A stretch of DNA of 64,000 nt. Origin: Nereocystis luetkeana (lineage: Eukaryota > Sar > Phaeophyceae > Laminariales > Laminariaceae). Below, one piece after another: positions 10,990-44,900 of the stretch (the stretch's first letter is position 1; each line of letters begins with the position of its first letter). The translations under genes were made by a program, and so were the position numbers. The notes beneath the pieces are model-generated. The model was given only the letters and a program-made list of their open reading frames with translations, was not told the DNA's origin and ran no database searches. Where the stretch lies: contig JARUPZ010000020.1 of NCBI GenBank assembly GCA_031213475.1, positions 2,348,975 through 2,412,974 of the forward strand, written 5' to 3'.

Positions 10990-13060
10990 CCCACTTGTGC
11001 GGAGTAAAGGTTCTTTACCTCGCACAAACGATCTAACTCGACAACCAGCTGTGACCGACCGCGAAAAAAACAAAAGAAAAAACGGTACCCTGATTGTCGA
11101 GCTCAAGTAGTGAGCGGCATGTTCTACAGTGCCGTTGCCAACCGACGCCAACCCAACCTATATGTATCGGAGAACGGAGAAGGGGGGGTGGGGTACTGGG
11201 CGCACTCGGAAGAACGACGGGATTCATTCATCGCAGGTACGTCGTGGAGTTCACAGTTGAAGTTGTAGCCTACATACCCAGATGCGGACTATGAACAAGG
11301 CTACTAACCGGAGGCCTGTCTCTGGTGTTGTAGTTGTGTGTGCTGGTGCCTGTATGTCGTTTTTCTCTAGGACGCAAGTGGCGCGTGTGGTAAATGGGAG
11401 GCTTAAGAGATTGGCCCCGTACGGTTGGCAGAGAAGCATGCCGGTTTTCTCATGAAACCCTTGATGCTGACACCTTTCGATTTGACCGTAATTTGTTGTG
11501 GACGTCTGGTCATTAATATTCCCCGTTTGGTTTTCCCTGGAGGTTCGAAGGTTACGGTCATGGGGGATACGAGTAAGGCGTTCCCGTGTGAATGAAATGT
11601 TGTCTGGAAAGCACTTGAAGCGTTTACGCGCGACTCCAGGAGTTCTTACGCAGGGGAGTGGATATTATGTTGGGAGGTGCCCATGCGTAAGTCAGGGAGC
11701 ACGTCAGAAGGTATGCCGATGGTCTAAATAAATCGTGTCGTACACGTTGGCTATTGATGGTTTATTGCGCACAAAACACAGGGAAACCAATTCCCAAAAT
11801 ACACGGGTGTAGTACGCGTGAATTGAGATGCGTTCATTTGTTGTCTTTTCGTCGTGCTTCCCGGAGTAATTTTTAAGGGAACAGCTATAGCGTGATTTGA
11901 GTGTTCCATATCAGAGACGCATGCTGTTTTTTTCCCTCTAAAAGAGTATGTAGCAGGGCGGCCGATGCTATCGGGCGGTATAGTATCTATACGAAGACGG
12001 TGCCATTCCAGGTTTTGTCCGGAGTTGAGGTTTCCAGCATGCTGTCGGCTGTCGGGTTAGTCTCTTTCCGTAGTTAAATGTCTCAATTTTGTATGGAGGA
12101 TTTATGCTGAAAAGGATATTTGAGATATTTAGTATACTGAGATTGCTGTTTCATAATAAGAAACTCTTCATGGTGTAATTTGGGGTTTGGCACTTTTTGG
12201 AGAATGATTATATTATGGAATATTGGGTTCGACATTTCCCTGGCACTTTGTGATACCTGGTACGTCGATACGGACCTGTAGTTCTCACACCGAGTACGGA
12301 GGCTGTTTGTGATACTCGGCGGCTGACTCGGGTCTCGGAGGTTTTGAGGTTTTGTAGTGTGTGGCGAGGCACATGGGGCAGGCAGGGAGACCCCCGAGGG
12401 CATGGCTGTTACTCTCTCTCTCTTCACGCGACGGGAACATATTCAAGTCGATTGGTCGCTCGTTGTTATTGTACTCCAAAACATCCTATATAGACAATCT
12501 GCTAGTTTGCAGGCGACTAAAAAACTCGCGACGATACGTCCGTTCGTAGTTTCACGCGTCTCGTAGGGCACGCAACAAAAATGGTCACCGATACCTCAAC
12601 GTCTGTACCTCCCGAACTCAGCAGGAGCCCGGGGTCAGCATCGCTACGCATCCGGCTAAATAGGCGAATTCCCAAAATCACGCGCATATAGTACAAGACG
12701 GAGGGATAATTTGTGGTGATATTCCAGCAGGTGCTCTTGTTGCCTGAAGGCCTACGTATCAGGAAGAAACCTTGAGGTTTCCGGAAAATTCAATGTAATC
12801 ATTAGTGTGCAGTGCTGCTTGAACCTACCAGTACCAGGAACTACTGGTACGTGGATTCGTGCTCTACGCGTGCAGGTATCGATTCGTTTGATGGATATTG
12901 ACTACAAACCGATAGTCATGGAAAATCTCACGAATTGTCCTGAAAATGGAGCGTACACTTTATTCGACTGCTTTGTCGTCTGCAGACGGGGGCCGGGATT
13001 CCTTGCCGAGCTTACCAAGCAAGACCACGAGACTTCCTAGGCAGCTGCAGGTGCGTGTGT
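10990..13060. other. No gene seen
   Basis: I recognise no exon, RNA gene or named repeat here apart from one TACCTGGTA motif at 12254. Confidence 0.4.
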
Positions 13061-13061
13061 G

Positions 13062-13505
13062 AAGCCGCCACCGCCGCGACCGCGTGCCTGCGGTCGAAAA
13101 ACCGCGAGTAAGAATAAGAAAACCCTGTCGAAAAGAAATACTCGTAGCCGAAATGATTTGTAGCCGAAAGCGAAAGCTAAACCCAGGAAGGGATTCAGAA
13201 TGAAAGTTTAGTTTTATCACAAAACACGAGCCGTTCTTTGATTTTTTGTGGTCCGCCATGTGCGGCAGTCAAGCGACCGGTGAACGCACTCACACCGCCG
13301 CGCGCGTGCCTGCGGTCGAAAAACCGCGAGAAGGAAAACCCTGTCGAAAAGAAACACTCGTAGCCGAATGTTTTTTAGCCGAAAGGGAACACTAAACCCA
13401 AAGAGGGATTCAGAATGAAAGTCTATTTTTCTCACAAACACGAGCCGCTCTTTGTTTTGTTTGTGGTCCGCCATGCCCGGCAGTCAAGCGACCCGTGAAC
13501 GCACG
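13062..13505 (+). repeat. Tandem duplication, ~225-bp unit x2
   Basis: GTGCCTGCGGTCGAAAAACC (13084 and 13307), GGGATTCAGAATGAAAGT (13191 and 13406) and GTGGTCCGCCATG (13248 and 13464) each occur twice in the same order at roughly 215-225 bp spacing. Divergence is moderate, including small deletions in unit 2. Each unit also contains TCGAAAAACCGCGAG near its start. Confidence 0.8.
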
Positions 13506-14197
13506 CATCGAAAACCAGCTACTTTAGAGAGAGAGAGAGAGAGAAGTCAGCCGATTGTTAGCCCCCGATCTGCAGCATAGCTACTCAAGGGACGGCGGCC
13601 CCGCCCTGCCATCGGACAACAGACCCTGTACTACAACGCGCCGAACCCAACACGAGAACACGAAAGCAGGGTTTAACAATCCGCCGATCTACGGCACGCA
13701 ACGATGTGTCTGGCGGCGTGTTAGCGTCCTTCCTAACCCAAGCGGTGTTTGCGTTGAATACATTGTTATTTTGAGGCCATATTTTGTACAAAAGCCGCCC
13801 CTCGCTATCGCCAGCCCAGCTCAAACGCGCTCAACGTTAGCTCCGGTTGCATGTTCGATTCGTTGGCAGGGAAAGCGGTCGTTGCCTAGAACGGATGGCT
13901 GGCAACCCGCCCCTATACTACCTATAATCCAGATCAAGCAACCGCAACGCTAGCTCTGACTGCATACTGTGTTGGCTTCCTTGACAAGGAAGGTGGTCTT
14001 GATCAAATACGCCTAGGTTAGAACCCCGATAGTGAGAGAGTGTTTGCCATATCTTGTTGCCTGCTTGAGCTATGAACGGCAGCTAGCAGAAGTGGTTGGG
14101 CCAGCAGCAGTAGCGGCAGCAGCGGCAGCAGCAGCAGCAAGAACAATATATATATGTCGGCTTTTGCCTTAAAGAATTTGCTAGCAGCCACCTCTTG
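13506..14197. other. No gene; spacer downstream of the GT49 gene
   Basis: Contains (GA)n at 13525-13544 and AGC-rich triplets at 14104-14140. A weakly repeated block (GCAACGCTAGCTCTGACTGC at 13940, compare 13830-13850) suggests an old duplication. It would hold the 3' UTR of the minus-strand glycosyltransferase gene. Confidence 0.4.
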
Positions 14198-36192
<21,995 letters not shown>

Positions 36193-36592
36193 CTTGGGCC
36201 GAAAAACATAAAAAAAAATGTCAGAAAAGAGGCACCGGCGACAAAAAATCTGTTTTTTAATTGCAGAAACAGTGAATTGCAAGACTGCGAAAAAAAACGG
36301 GCTTCGGACCAGAAAGCATCTACTGCAGAATCAAACATATTTATACGCTGGCACTGGAAAGCCAATATCTTGAAATGCGACTGTTCAATTCGCCGCTCTA
36401 CAAAAAGTGGGCTTCAGGTCAAGCAATCTCAACGGAAAGGGTTGCAGGCACCGGTACGTTTATCACGGAGGTGTACGAAAAGAACATGCGCCTTGGCTGA
36501 ACTTCACGGGGTGGAAAAGAGTAAGTCAAGTAACCGACTCATCTAGAGCCTGGTAGTCGTTAATGAAATAAAGTAAAAAAATCACGTCGAGT

Positions 36593-36895
36593 CACAAGTG
36601 CGCCAGACTGATAAGAGTCCGCTTTTGTATTTTGTCGCACGTGAAACTAACTGTAATACCTAACCAACTAATAGTCGGGGACTCACAGGAGGTAGTCAGT
36701 CGACTCACGACCCTAGACTTAGATATATACCTCGTGTATTAAAAAACAAAAACACCACTCATTCAAGCCGAAAATGCGCCAGACTGACAACAATCCCCAA
36801 GCTACCCCACACAACTATAGCAACTGGAATACCTACCGCTCTAGCCAACTAATGGCTTGTCGACAATTTGCAGCTAGCCAACTCGCAGCCCTACT
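36593..36895 (+). repeat. Direct repeat, ~120-bp unit x2
   Basis: TGCGCCAGACTGATAAGAGTCC (36599-36620) and TGCGCCAGACTGACAACAATCC (36775-36796) start two units that both contain ATACCTA, CCAACTAAT and end near AACTCGCAGCCCTA or GACTCACGACCCTA. Divergence is high in the middle. Confidence 0.5.
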
Positions 36896-36989
36896 TTATT
36901 TGGCTTCTTGTCGTTGTGTCGTGTTTCTCCACCCCCAGCACACGTGTGCAGCATGATGATGAGCTTCATCGTTGGCCAATCCTAATCAT

Positions 36990-37014
36990 CCCCCCCCCCC
37001 CCCCCCCCCCCCCC
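36990..37014 (+). repeat. C25 homopolymer beside a repeat D remnant
   Basis: Follows GATGATGAGCTTCATCGTTG (36955-36974), a decayed repeat D end. Confidence 0.9.
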
Positions 37015-37279
37015 GCAAGAACGAAGAAAAAAGAGAAGAAAAAAACACCAGGGGAAAAGCCAAAACCGAAGGGAGGAAAATGACAGCGCAAAGTCCATAT
37101 AACCCCCTTTCTCCTGCACCTGTGTCAAGTGTTCGGCGCATGCTACGTACGGTTGGGCGCGTGTATCATCGTAAATTAAGGAGGCTTCTCCCTTGAGGAG
37201 CCAGCGGACAGAATCCCGACAAAAGACCAGAAAGTCAACGCCGATGCACAATCTAAAACGGGCGAGGTGCCTACAGAAC

Positions 37280-37558
37280 AACCTTGGAAAACTGAAGGTC
37301 GGATACAAAAAAAAAGTACAATGGTTTGAGTAGATCCTCGGCCGAGCAGGATCCCGGTCAGCGATAAGCACGAATGGGGCCGCTACAGATGCAACCCCTG
37401 CCGCGAGCACGGCTCTCATAAACCTTGGAAAACTGAAGGTCGGCTTAAAAAAAGTACAATGGTTGAGTATATCCTCAGCCGAGCAGGATCCCGGTCAGCG
37501 ATACCATGGTTGGGGCCGCCACAGATGCAACCCCTGCCGCGAGCACGGCTCTCATATT
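37280..37558. repeat. 141-bp tandem duplication covering the LRR gene stop codon
   Basis: AACCTTGGAAAACTGAAGGT begins at 37280 and again at 37421. Both units end CGAGCACGGCTCTCATA (37404-37420 and 37542-37558). The second unit contains the stop codon (37552-37554) and 3' flank of the LRR gene; the first repeats that downstream sequence. Confidence 0.9.
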
Positions 37559-37728
37559 TCGTTGGGGGGCTTCTTTTTCGTGCTCACATACGGTGACCGG
37601 GTCATGATGGGGCACGTGGAGTAGTACATGCCGTCGCCAGTGTTCTGGTGCCAGCGTCGGTTGTTTTTCCTCTCCCACTTCTGACGCTTGCGCGCGTTTT
37701 TCGTGTAGTAAAACGACCGCGGTCGGGA
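37552..37728 (-). CDS. LRR gene terminal exon, basic C-terminus
   Basis: Acceptor TTTTTTTGTCTTGTGCAG|TCC is excellent. Fifty-eight codons plus TGA. Encodes [20 protein letters not shown], then [20 protein letters not shown]. Aromatic- and Arg-rich, not recognised. It could be the end of a separate gene with the 38890 exon, since the link to the LRR exons rests on phase and order. Confidence 0.7.
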   Translation of the reverse strand, partial: SRPRSFYYTKNARKRQKWERKNNRRWHQNTGDGMYYSTCPIMTRSPYVSTKKKPPNEI

Positions 37729-40700
37729 CTGCACAAGACAAAAAAATCGAACATGAAAAGCACGATAAGAGCGCGGGAGAGAGGGGTGGGGGCGGGGGTG
37801 GGGGGGGTGTACTCGATAGGAGAGATGTACTCCATCTCATGCATGGCCGTAGTCGTATGACCATAGACCCTCGCATCCCTACAATGCCGGGACGGAGGGG
37901 TCAACAGATATTATCCCGAAGACGAGTAGCACAACAAAACCGAGGAATAGGGGGGCGGGGGCCTGCAGGGAGCATCCCGGGGGGGCTAACAACAGCAATC
38001 ATCCAAAATTCGAATGACATGACAAGGGCGCAGGAGTCGGGGCGGGGGTTACCCATCGTCATTCATGTCCGTAGTCGCATGATCGTTAGACCCTCGCATC
38101 CCTACAACGCCGGGACGAAGCACGGCGAGTTTTCACCTTCCAGGCAGACATTGATTGCTTTGTGCCAAGCGCGAAAAAGAGCTGTGCGGGTTGTGTTCGG
38201 GGAGTTGCGTAGAGAGTGAGCTGCATCTCACTAAGAACCCTGAGTGAGGGGGACTTCGGCACCTTGCGCGTTTTTTCTTGCAATGTTGATGACAGCGTCG
38301 AACGGCTTGATTTCGGTTTTTCGGTGTAGCCACTTCCAGTGGCAGCTAGCTGTGGTTTATACGGAGTACTTCACTTATGTAACCGCCCGCTCGTTGATGC
38401 GTTACCATGTACCCGGCACAGACTACGTGACTACTTGTGTGGAGTTAAGGGTCTCCACCCGGCACAATAAATGCACCCATGATGACCCTCAGCCTTCTCC
38501 GATCCGTTATTGGTCTGGCGGATCTCGCCCCGCCTCTGACCGTCTTTCCGCGCGTTGTTTTTCGCCGGGAGGCGTTCCCCCTCCACGCCTGAACCCGGCC
38601 GGCGTCGGAGGGCCCACCCGCCCGCCCAGCACCGTAAGTCGACCATCACCCATGGTTACCGAAAAAAAAAACCCGACGAAAACAATACGCTACCCTGGTG
38701 GTCCACCCCACACGGTGACTGGCGCGTATCCTCAAGGGCCGATGCTGGTTGATAATTTCGTCTCCTCTTTTAGGAGTACCTAGCACCAACACACAAGAAA
38801 CAGGCCAATCCGGAAGCAAATGAAAAGCAAGCGAAAAAAAAAACACACACACACACACCTACGTACGGGGTACCCGGAATCGTGCATACCTTGAACGGGG
38901 AGGTCCGAGTGGACGCCGCCTGTCGCCGTGCCCTCTCGGTCTCCTTGGAGAGGTGGATGAGAACTTTGTCCATTTTTTTGGCGAACCGCTGCTCGACCGC
39001 CTCTTTTTGCTTCTCCATCTTGGCCGCCTGCGCCCCGCCGTATGCGTGCACGGTCGGTACATGACAGGAAAGTGCGGTGGAAAGGTGAAGCCTACTGGGC
39101 TAGATACCGGGGCGGGGGGGGGGGGGGGGGGGGGGGGGGGGTACAATATTCGCACTTCAGACAGATCAGATAGGTCAGATAGATCAGATGATCGATACCC
39201 ACTCTCATAACCTAACTATTTCAGGACAAGAATGCGTTCCTGACGTGTATGACCCATCTGATGTTCTGTCCTTGGGAAAGAGGGGCACTTGGCCCCTCCC
39301 TCCCGGTCAGATCCATCTGAAGAGTAGTAGCCACGAGGAAGAGCCGGCAGGATACCTACACATGTGAGTGATCCAAGAGCTCCCTGATTAGAACCACCCT
39401 GGGTAATAATACAGGGACCGCTCAGTACCGATACGGAGGCCGAAAACGGTCCTGATTGGTATCTTTAGAGGGGCTTCCTTCACACCGCCCTGGTCGGAAA
39501 TATAAGGCTCTGGACGGAAATATAAGGGCCACTAGCACATAAATATCGGTACCCAACCGTCCTCGTAGTTACGTCCAGAACGATACGTATATCTCGCTCG
39601 AAGCACGACTTAGCCCTTTTACAACTGCGGGCTCAGTTTGGGATATTCAAGTTCCAAGTAGTTGGTTTTTGGTCCCCAAAACGGGCCTGCGGTCCTAAAA
39701 GGGTTAAATTAGGAGAAAAAAAGTGTACCCGCGGAGCTATCGTCATACGCCGGATTCGCAACCGGATGCGCTAGTTTTGGACTAGATGCAAAAAATTCCC
39801 TGTCAGTCTGAAGACATCGGAATATAGATTCCCTTTTGTATGCGGATGCTACATCTAGAATATGCGCTACTCGTACACATTGTCTGATGGTAGTTTCCAA
39901 TGTCTGCTTGAAGTTATCGGGAGGGGGGGGGGGGGGGCTTCCTTTTATAAGGGGATGGTAGGATTGGAACAAGTGCTATACATACAGAATGTCAGATGGC
40001 CGAGGGAAAAATAAACACGAAATAATATGGGTGTCGAATTGTGAAGGTGTTACCCACTGACCTCTAGGGGTAAAAGGTCGATCGGATACCCAGCCCCTGG
40101 GGGTAATCCTCACAGCACTCTCCCCCCCTGTGTAGTCTCGATACCTGGGGAACCAGGGAGACACGCCTCTATAGGACCGCACGCGCAAGCGTTTTCTACG
40201 GAAGAAACGTTCGGGGTGAGATTCGAACCCCGTGTCCTCGACGACGATAGACGTGAAGGTGTACTTAAAAACAAAAGTACAGAGGGGGGCTAATACGAAA
40301 AGCACAACATTTGCAATTGTAGGAAAAACGGTTTTTCTTTAGCAAAAAGTTTAAGACCATCACCTAAGGGTTGGAGTGGTCCCATAACACCAACAGCGTT
40401 CGGGCCACGCCTTCTTTGCATCCCTGCCATTATTTTACGCCCCGCTGGAGTAAAATAGGCTACAGCAATCAATAAAGGGATGACAAGATCAAGAATATTT
40501 TGTAAAATATACTTAGGAAAGTTAGCGATTGCCTAATTTCCTCAGCCCCGTGCGAGGTAACGATCGTAACAATCGCAAACGCCTGTTTTACAAACAAACC
40601 CTTGAAAAGACAGCTCTGAATATGCGCCATACGGCTCGTTTTTACGCAAAATCTCGACGAAAACCAGAAAAACCCCCAAGCAATGGCCTCCTGCGCGCTT

Positions 40701-41780
40701 ACCACCTCAATGTCAACTAGTCTTTCCGGCCATATCCGAGTATCTGTCAACATTTCTTCAATTTCGTCGTAAACGTTGACCAAATTGCGCAGCGAAAGAA
40801 ACCATGTATTCTATCAAACCAATAGTAACATATTGACTAACTACCCAGCCCAGGGCAATCCTTGCGGCATAATACTGACGGCGCCAAAACGAAGGGGCTT
40901 CAGCCCTGTCGAAAATCGCTGCAACACGCGACCGCGACACACAACACAAGCTGCCGACGGGTGCGAACACCCTGCCTGTGTTCGAGTTGTTTTGTCTGTC
41001 TCATTATTATTTCTTGTGATAATTTTGCTATTTCTCTTGTTTGTTCCCATTGTGCTGCCATTTTTCCTTGGTCCGTCCGTCTGTCTCTCGTCCTCTTTGT
41101 GTCAGTTGCATCGTCCTAGACCGACGAACGAACTGGACACAGGACTGCTCGTTTCTTTTTGTTGTTGTTTTTAAGTGCTCTTTGTCTCTACCTTCTTCGG
41201 TACTGTCTTCTTGTGGCGCCCTTAAGTTGATCCATCAGCTGGAGATATCATACGACTGGTCGTACCAGCAAAAAAGCAACCTTGTCCTCGGGACTCGGCC
41301 TGCGCCTTGAGCACATGTTTGCTTCGTTTTTGTTTCTTTTTATCGTTTTCACGGTATGTTTTCCTGTCATGTTCTCCTTTTATTTTGCGCGCATCTTTGC
41401 TTTGTTCTTCTTTCACTTCTTTTCCTGGTCGTATTTCTCTTGTTTTCGTGTTTTCCTTTCTTTCTTCTTCTTCCTTTTCTCTCTCGGTGCTTGTCTTTTT
41501 TATTTTCTCCTGTGACTTTTTTTTTCGAGCGTATATATATTACCGTGGATACGTTCCTGGTGGTGTGTGGTTGCAAGTGATATGGGATGGTACACCGCAG
41601 CTCGTTAGTACCGTTTCCCTTTTTTTACGGGCTGATATGGTACTGCCGTGCGCACTATTTCGCATGATACCTCGTTTGTTTTATCCCATCGAGATGCGGT
41701 TTGGCTACTACAGCCTGTTTTGCGACCACAGACAGGCAAGATCTCAGGTAAGTGGGCTACTGTGAGAAGAGCATCATCAT

Positions 41781-41813
<33 letters not shown>

Positions 41814-41880
41814 GTCATCATCATCATCATCGTCATCATCATCATCATCATCATCCTCATCATCATCATCATCATCATCC

Positions 41881-41911
<31 letters not shown>

Positions 41912-44900
41912 CATCATCATCATCATCGTCATCATCATCATCATCATAACGAAAGAAAGCTGTTCATGCCATCTTAGGCACTTGTGTAGAAACAAAAACG
42001 GACCCAACGACGTTGGGTAGCCCCGCCCATCCGTTTTTTGAGGGGCTGCCTCCGTAAAGCCAGAAATACATGCGCATAGAGAATGTTATTAACGCTTACG
42101 TATGTATATAATCTGGTACATATTTATCTATAAACACATTCATGTGAAAAATATATACCGGTAAGGGTTACTCCGGAGGACAGGAGTGGGACTGGATGAG
42201 GTACCTTGAGGAGGACCTCAAGGAGTTCGGCATCAAGCTCGAAGGGTGGCGCGAGACAGCACAGAAAGCCGGCAGATGGTTCCAACGGGTCGAGGAAGGG
42301 GCGGAGGCCTTCATGCGGAAATGGCATACAGATGAGAAGGAGGCATCGGCAGAACGGCATAGAATAGCTGCGACCACGACCACAGCCGTTGACGCCAACG
42401 CGAGTGTGCAGAATGACAGGGAAGAGGGGGGGGGCGAAAGGGGGACGAGGGGGAATGGCGGGGGGGGGGGAGGGGAGGCGGTCTGCCCAACAGACTGAAG
42501 CCTGGTTATGGCCATCATCGTCATGATGCACTCCTTTCTTTGGGACCCAAGTAACTAGCATGGTGCCATCTGGGCAACTTTGCGTGTCTGTATGCTCCAG
42601 TGCCTGCCTTTGGTATTTTCTTTCCCCCCCGCCCGTGATTATCGCTTTTTTGTCCCTTCTTTGTTTTCATTTTTCTTTCATTCCCGTTTGTACCTCTTTG
42701 TGTCTTTGTTAGTATGGTCCGTTTTGCCTTGCCTTTTTTTCGCGTTTTGCTATCTGCGTCTGTTTTAGTTTTGTTTTTGTTTTTTGTTTTGCTTAGCTTC
42801 ATCTTCTTTTTTTAGGTTTTTGTCTGCTATTAATAGTCTCCTTTTTGCTTCCCTGGTGTCCGCAGTGGTGGAGTGCGTATGCTTGTTTTTTGTTTTTGCC
42901 TCTGTTTTACTACCGAGGTATTTCTTCCACTCCAGAGTTATTGGAGCCTGTCCTGCGACCACGGACTGCATTGTATTGTGAGTTAATGTGATAACAACAA
43001 CAACAACAACAACAACAACGTATGTTTGTTGTCAAATTTTCGTACTTTTAGCAACTTCTCTCTCCGTACGATCACTTTTCGGCGAAACACCAAGGACTGG
43101 GACACATGAAGCCCGGCCGGACACATTGGTCCAGGTCTCGGCGCGATCCGCGTGCACTCTGGAGCGCGTGACAGGCGCTCGAAGTTTTTTTTCCCGGCGG
43201 AAGTGGGTAAGACGATTTCCCTGGTTTCTATACGAGAGGCATTATTTTGTACCAGGTACGTACGTATCGGTAAATTGTCGTCTGTCTTCTTCACACCAAG
43301 TACACAACAGCGGGCCACAGATCCCGTCGTTCCAACGCTGCCGCCCACCCGCCGTGCGTGTGCGACACACCCATATATATGCGAAGTATTATTGCTGTGG
43401 GTCGTTGTTGTATGTCGGAGCCTGCCGTCCGTATTTCACCATCTGCCTTACCAGGTACCATGGTACCAGATTTTGTTTCATCCTTTTTTACGTACAAACC
43501 CAGGCTGGTGTACAGTACCTGGTATTATAGTATTACGGGGGACCATAGTTAATAGGACCGAATACTGTTATTAAAAATGGTAAAATATGTAGGTTTTTAT
43601 GTGTAACATAGGTCCTATTAACTATGTTCCCCCGTAATAGTAGTATCTGGAGGACCTCGGAGGACCTCGGTGGCTTGGTAGGTGGTCCGCGTGCTTATCA
43701 AGATCAATTTCGAGGGTTCAAGTCCCACCGAGTGCATGCTCGTAAAAAGGCTTTTTTCTTGAAAGAGATGGACTAGCGGAAAGCGCGAGAGCGTGAGTTA
43801 TCTACATTCGATGAAAATCGACGAGCGGTGGGAACGCTGAACCCTTTGCGCGACAAAAAACAAAGGCACGTACCCGGGGGGAGAAGGGTAAACAACTGTG
43901 ACCACGGCTTGCCCAGAAGGTCGTCGAGGGTAAAACCTCCTACGAGTTAGGCTGGTAGGCTGGAAAGTGGAAGTGGTGCTGAAAAAAAAGTATATTCGTA
44001 TTTACACCAGGTATATATTAAATAGGACCTACGGTACACACAAAAACCTATATATATTTGCTATTTTTACCAATAATATTTGGCCCTATTTACTATGGTC
44101 GCCCGCACAGCTGACGTACGGACAGCTGACGTACGAGTACTTAATATTTTGATGCTTGTCATCATTTTATTTTATAAAATGATGAAATGCGTCAGCTGTG
44201 AGTTCGACTGATTCTATAGTTTATACTCAACTTTGCACGCTGCGTAATATGTCTCGTCTCGTATCCCATTTGTATACGTACTGAATTTCCCAACTTGATG
44301 ATATTAAAACAATAGTCTGTGCGCCCTTCCAGTATACGTATCATACAAAAGTGCAATGTCTGCGTCCGTCGCCTTTTGCAGCAACGTGTGAACTAAATTA
44401 ATTACGATAATAGATAATAATAACTACCAGGTAAATACTGGTATCATGATGCACCATTCACCCAACAGCAGTTTTGTTTGAGGTTTGAGGTGTCGTCTTA
44501 ATAATATATTCCTAGATTTTGCTTTCATTTTTCTTCTTTTTCTCTTTCGATTTGTCTACCTTGTTTTTGTTTTCTCTTTGATTGTTTCTTTTCGTTTCAC
44601 TATTTCATAGATTGCGTATGACGTGCCTGTCGTATCTAGTACTTGTATGATGGCATGGCTTTGCATTGCCCACTGCAGTGCACACTGCACACGTGGCAAC
44701 GTAGTATCTCTGTGGCGTAGCTTTGTGACCACAGAACTTGTATCTCTTCTAGGATTGAAGAACCGGCACGGACACTGGTTGTGCTGGATGTCGACGGGTA
44801 GAAATAACGGTTTAATGTGAAGAACACACACACACACACCACACCTGGTTCGAGCTATGGATCTGCCTTCTTCGCTGGAGGGGAGAATGTGGAAAATCTC

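Noticed and set aside
40529..40720. Plus-strand basic ORF suggestive of a ribosomal protein
   Set aside because: It is the antisense of the nad7 fragment, which is clearly recognisable on the minus strand.
41282..41580. Hydrophobic frames suggesting a membrane protein
   Set aside because: Phe/Leu/Ser runs come from a TTTC/TTTT pyrimidine tract; no splice or start context.
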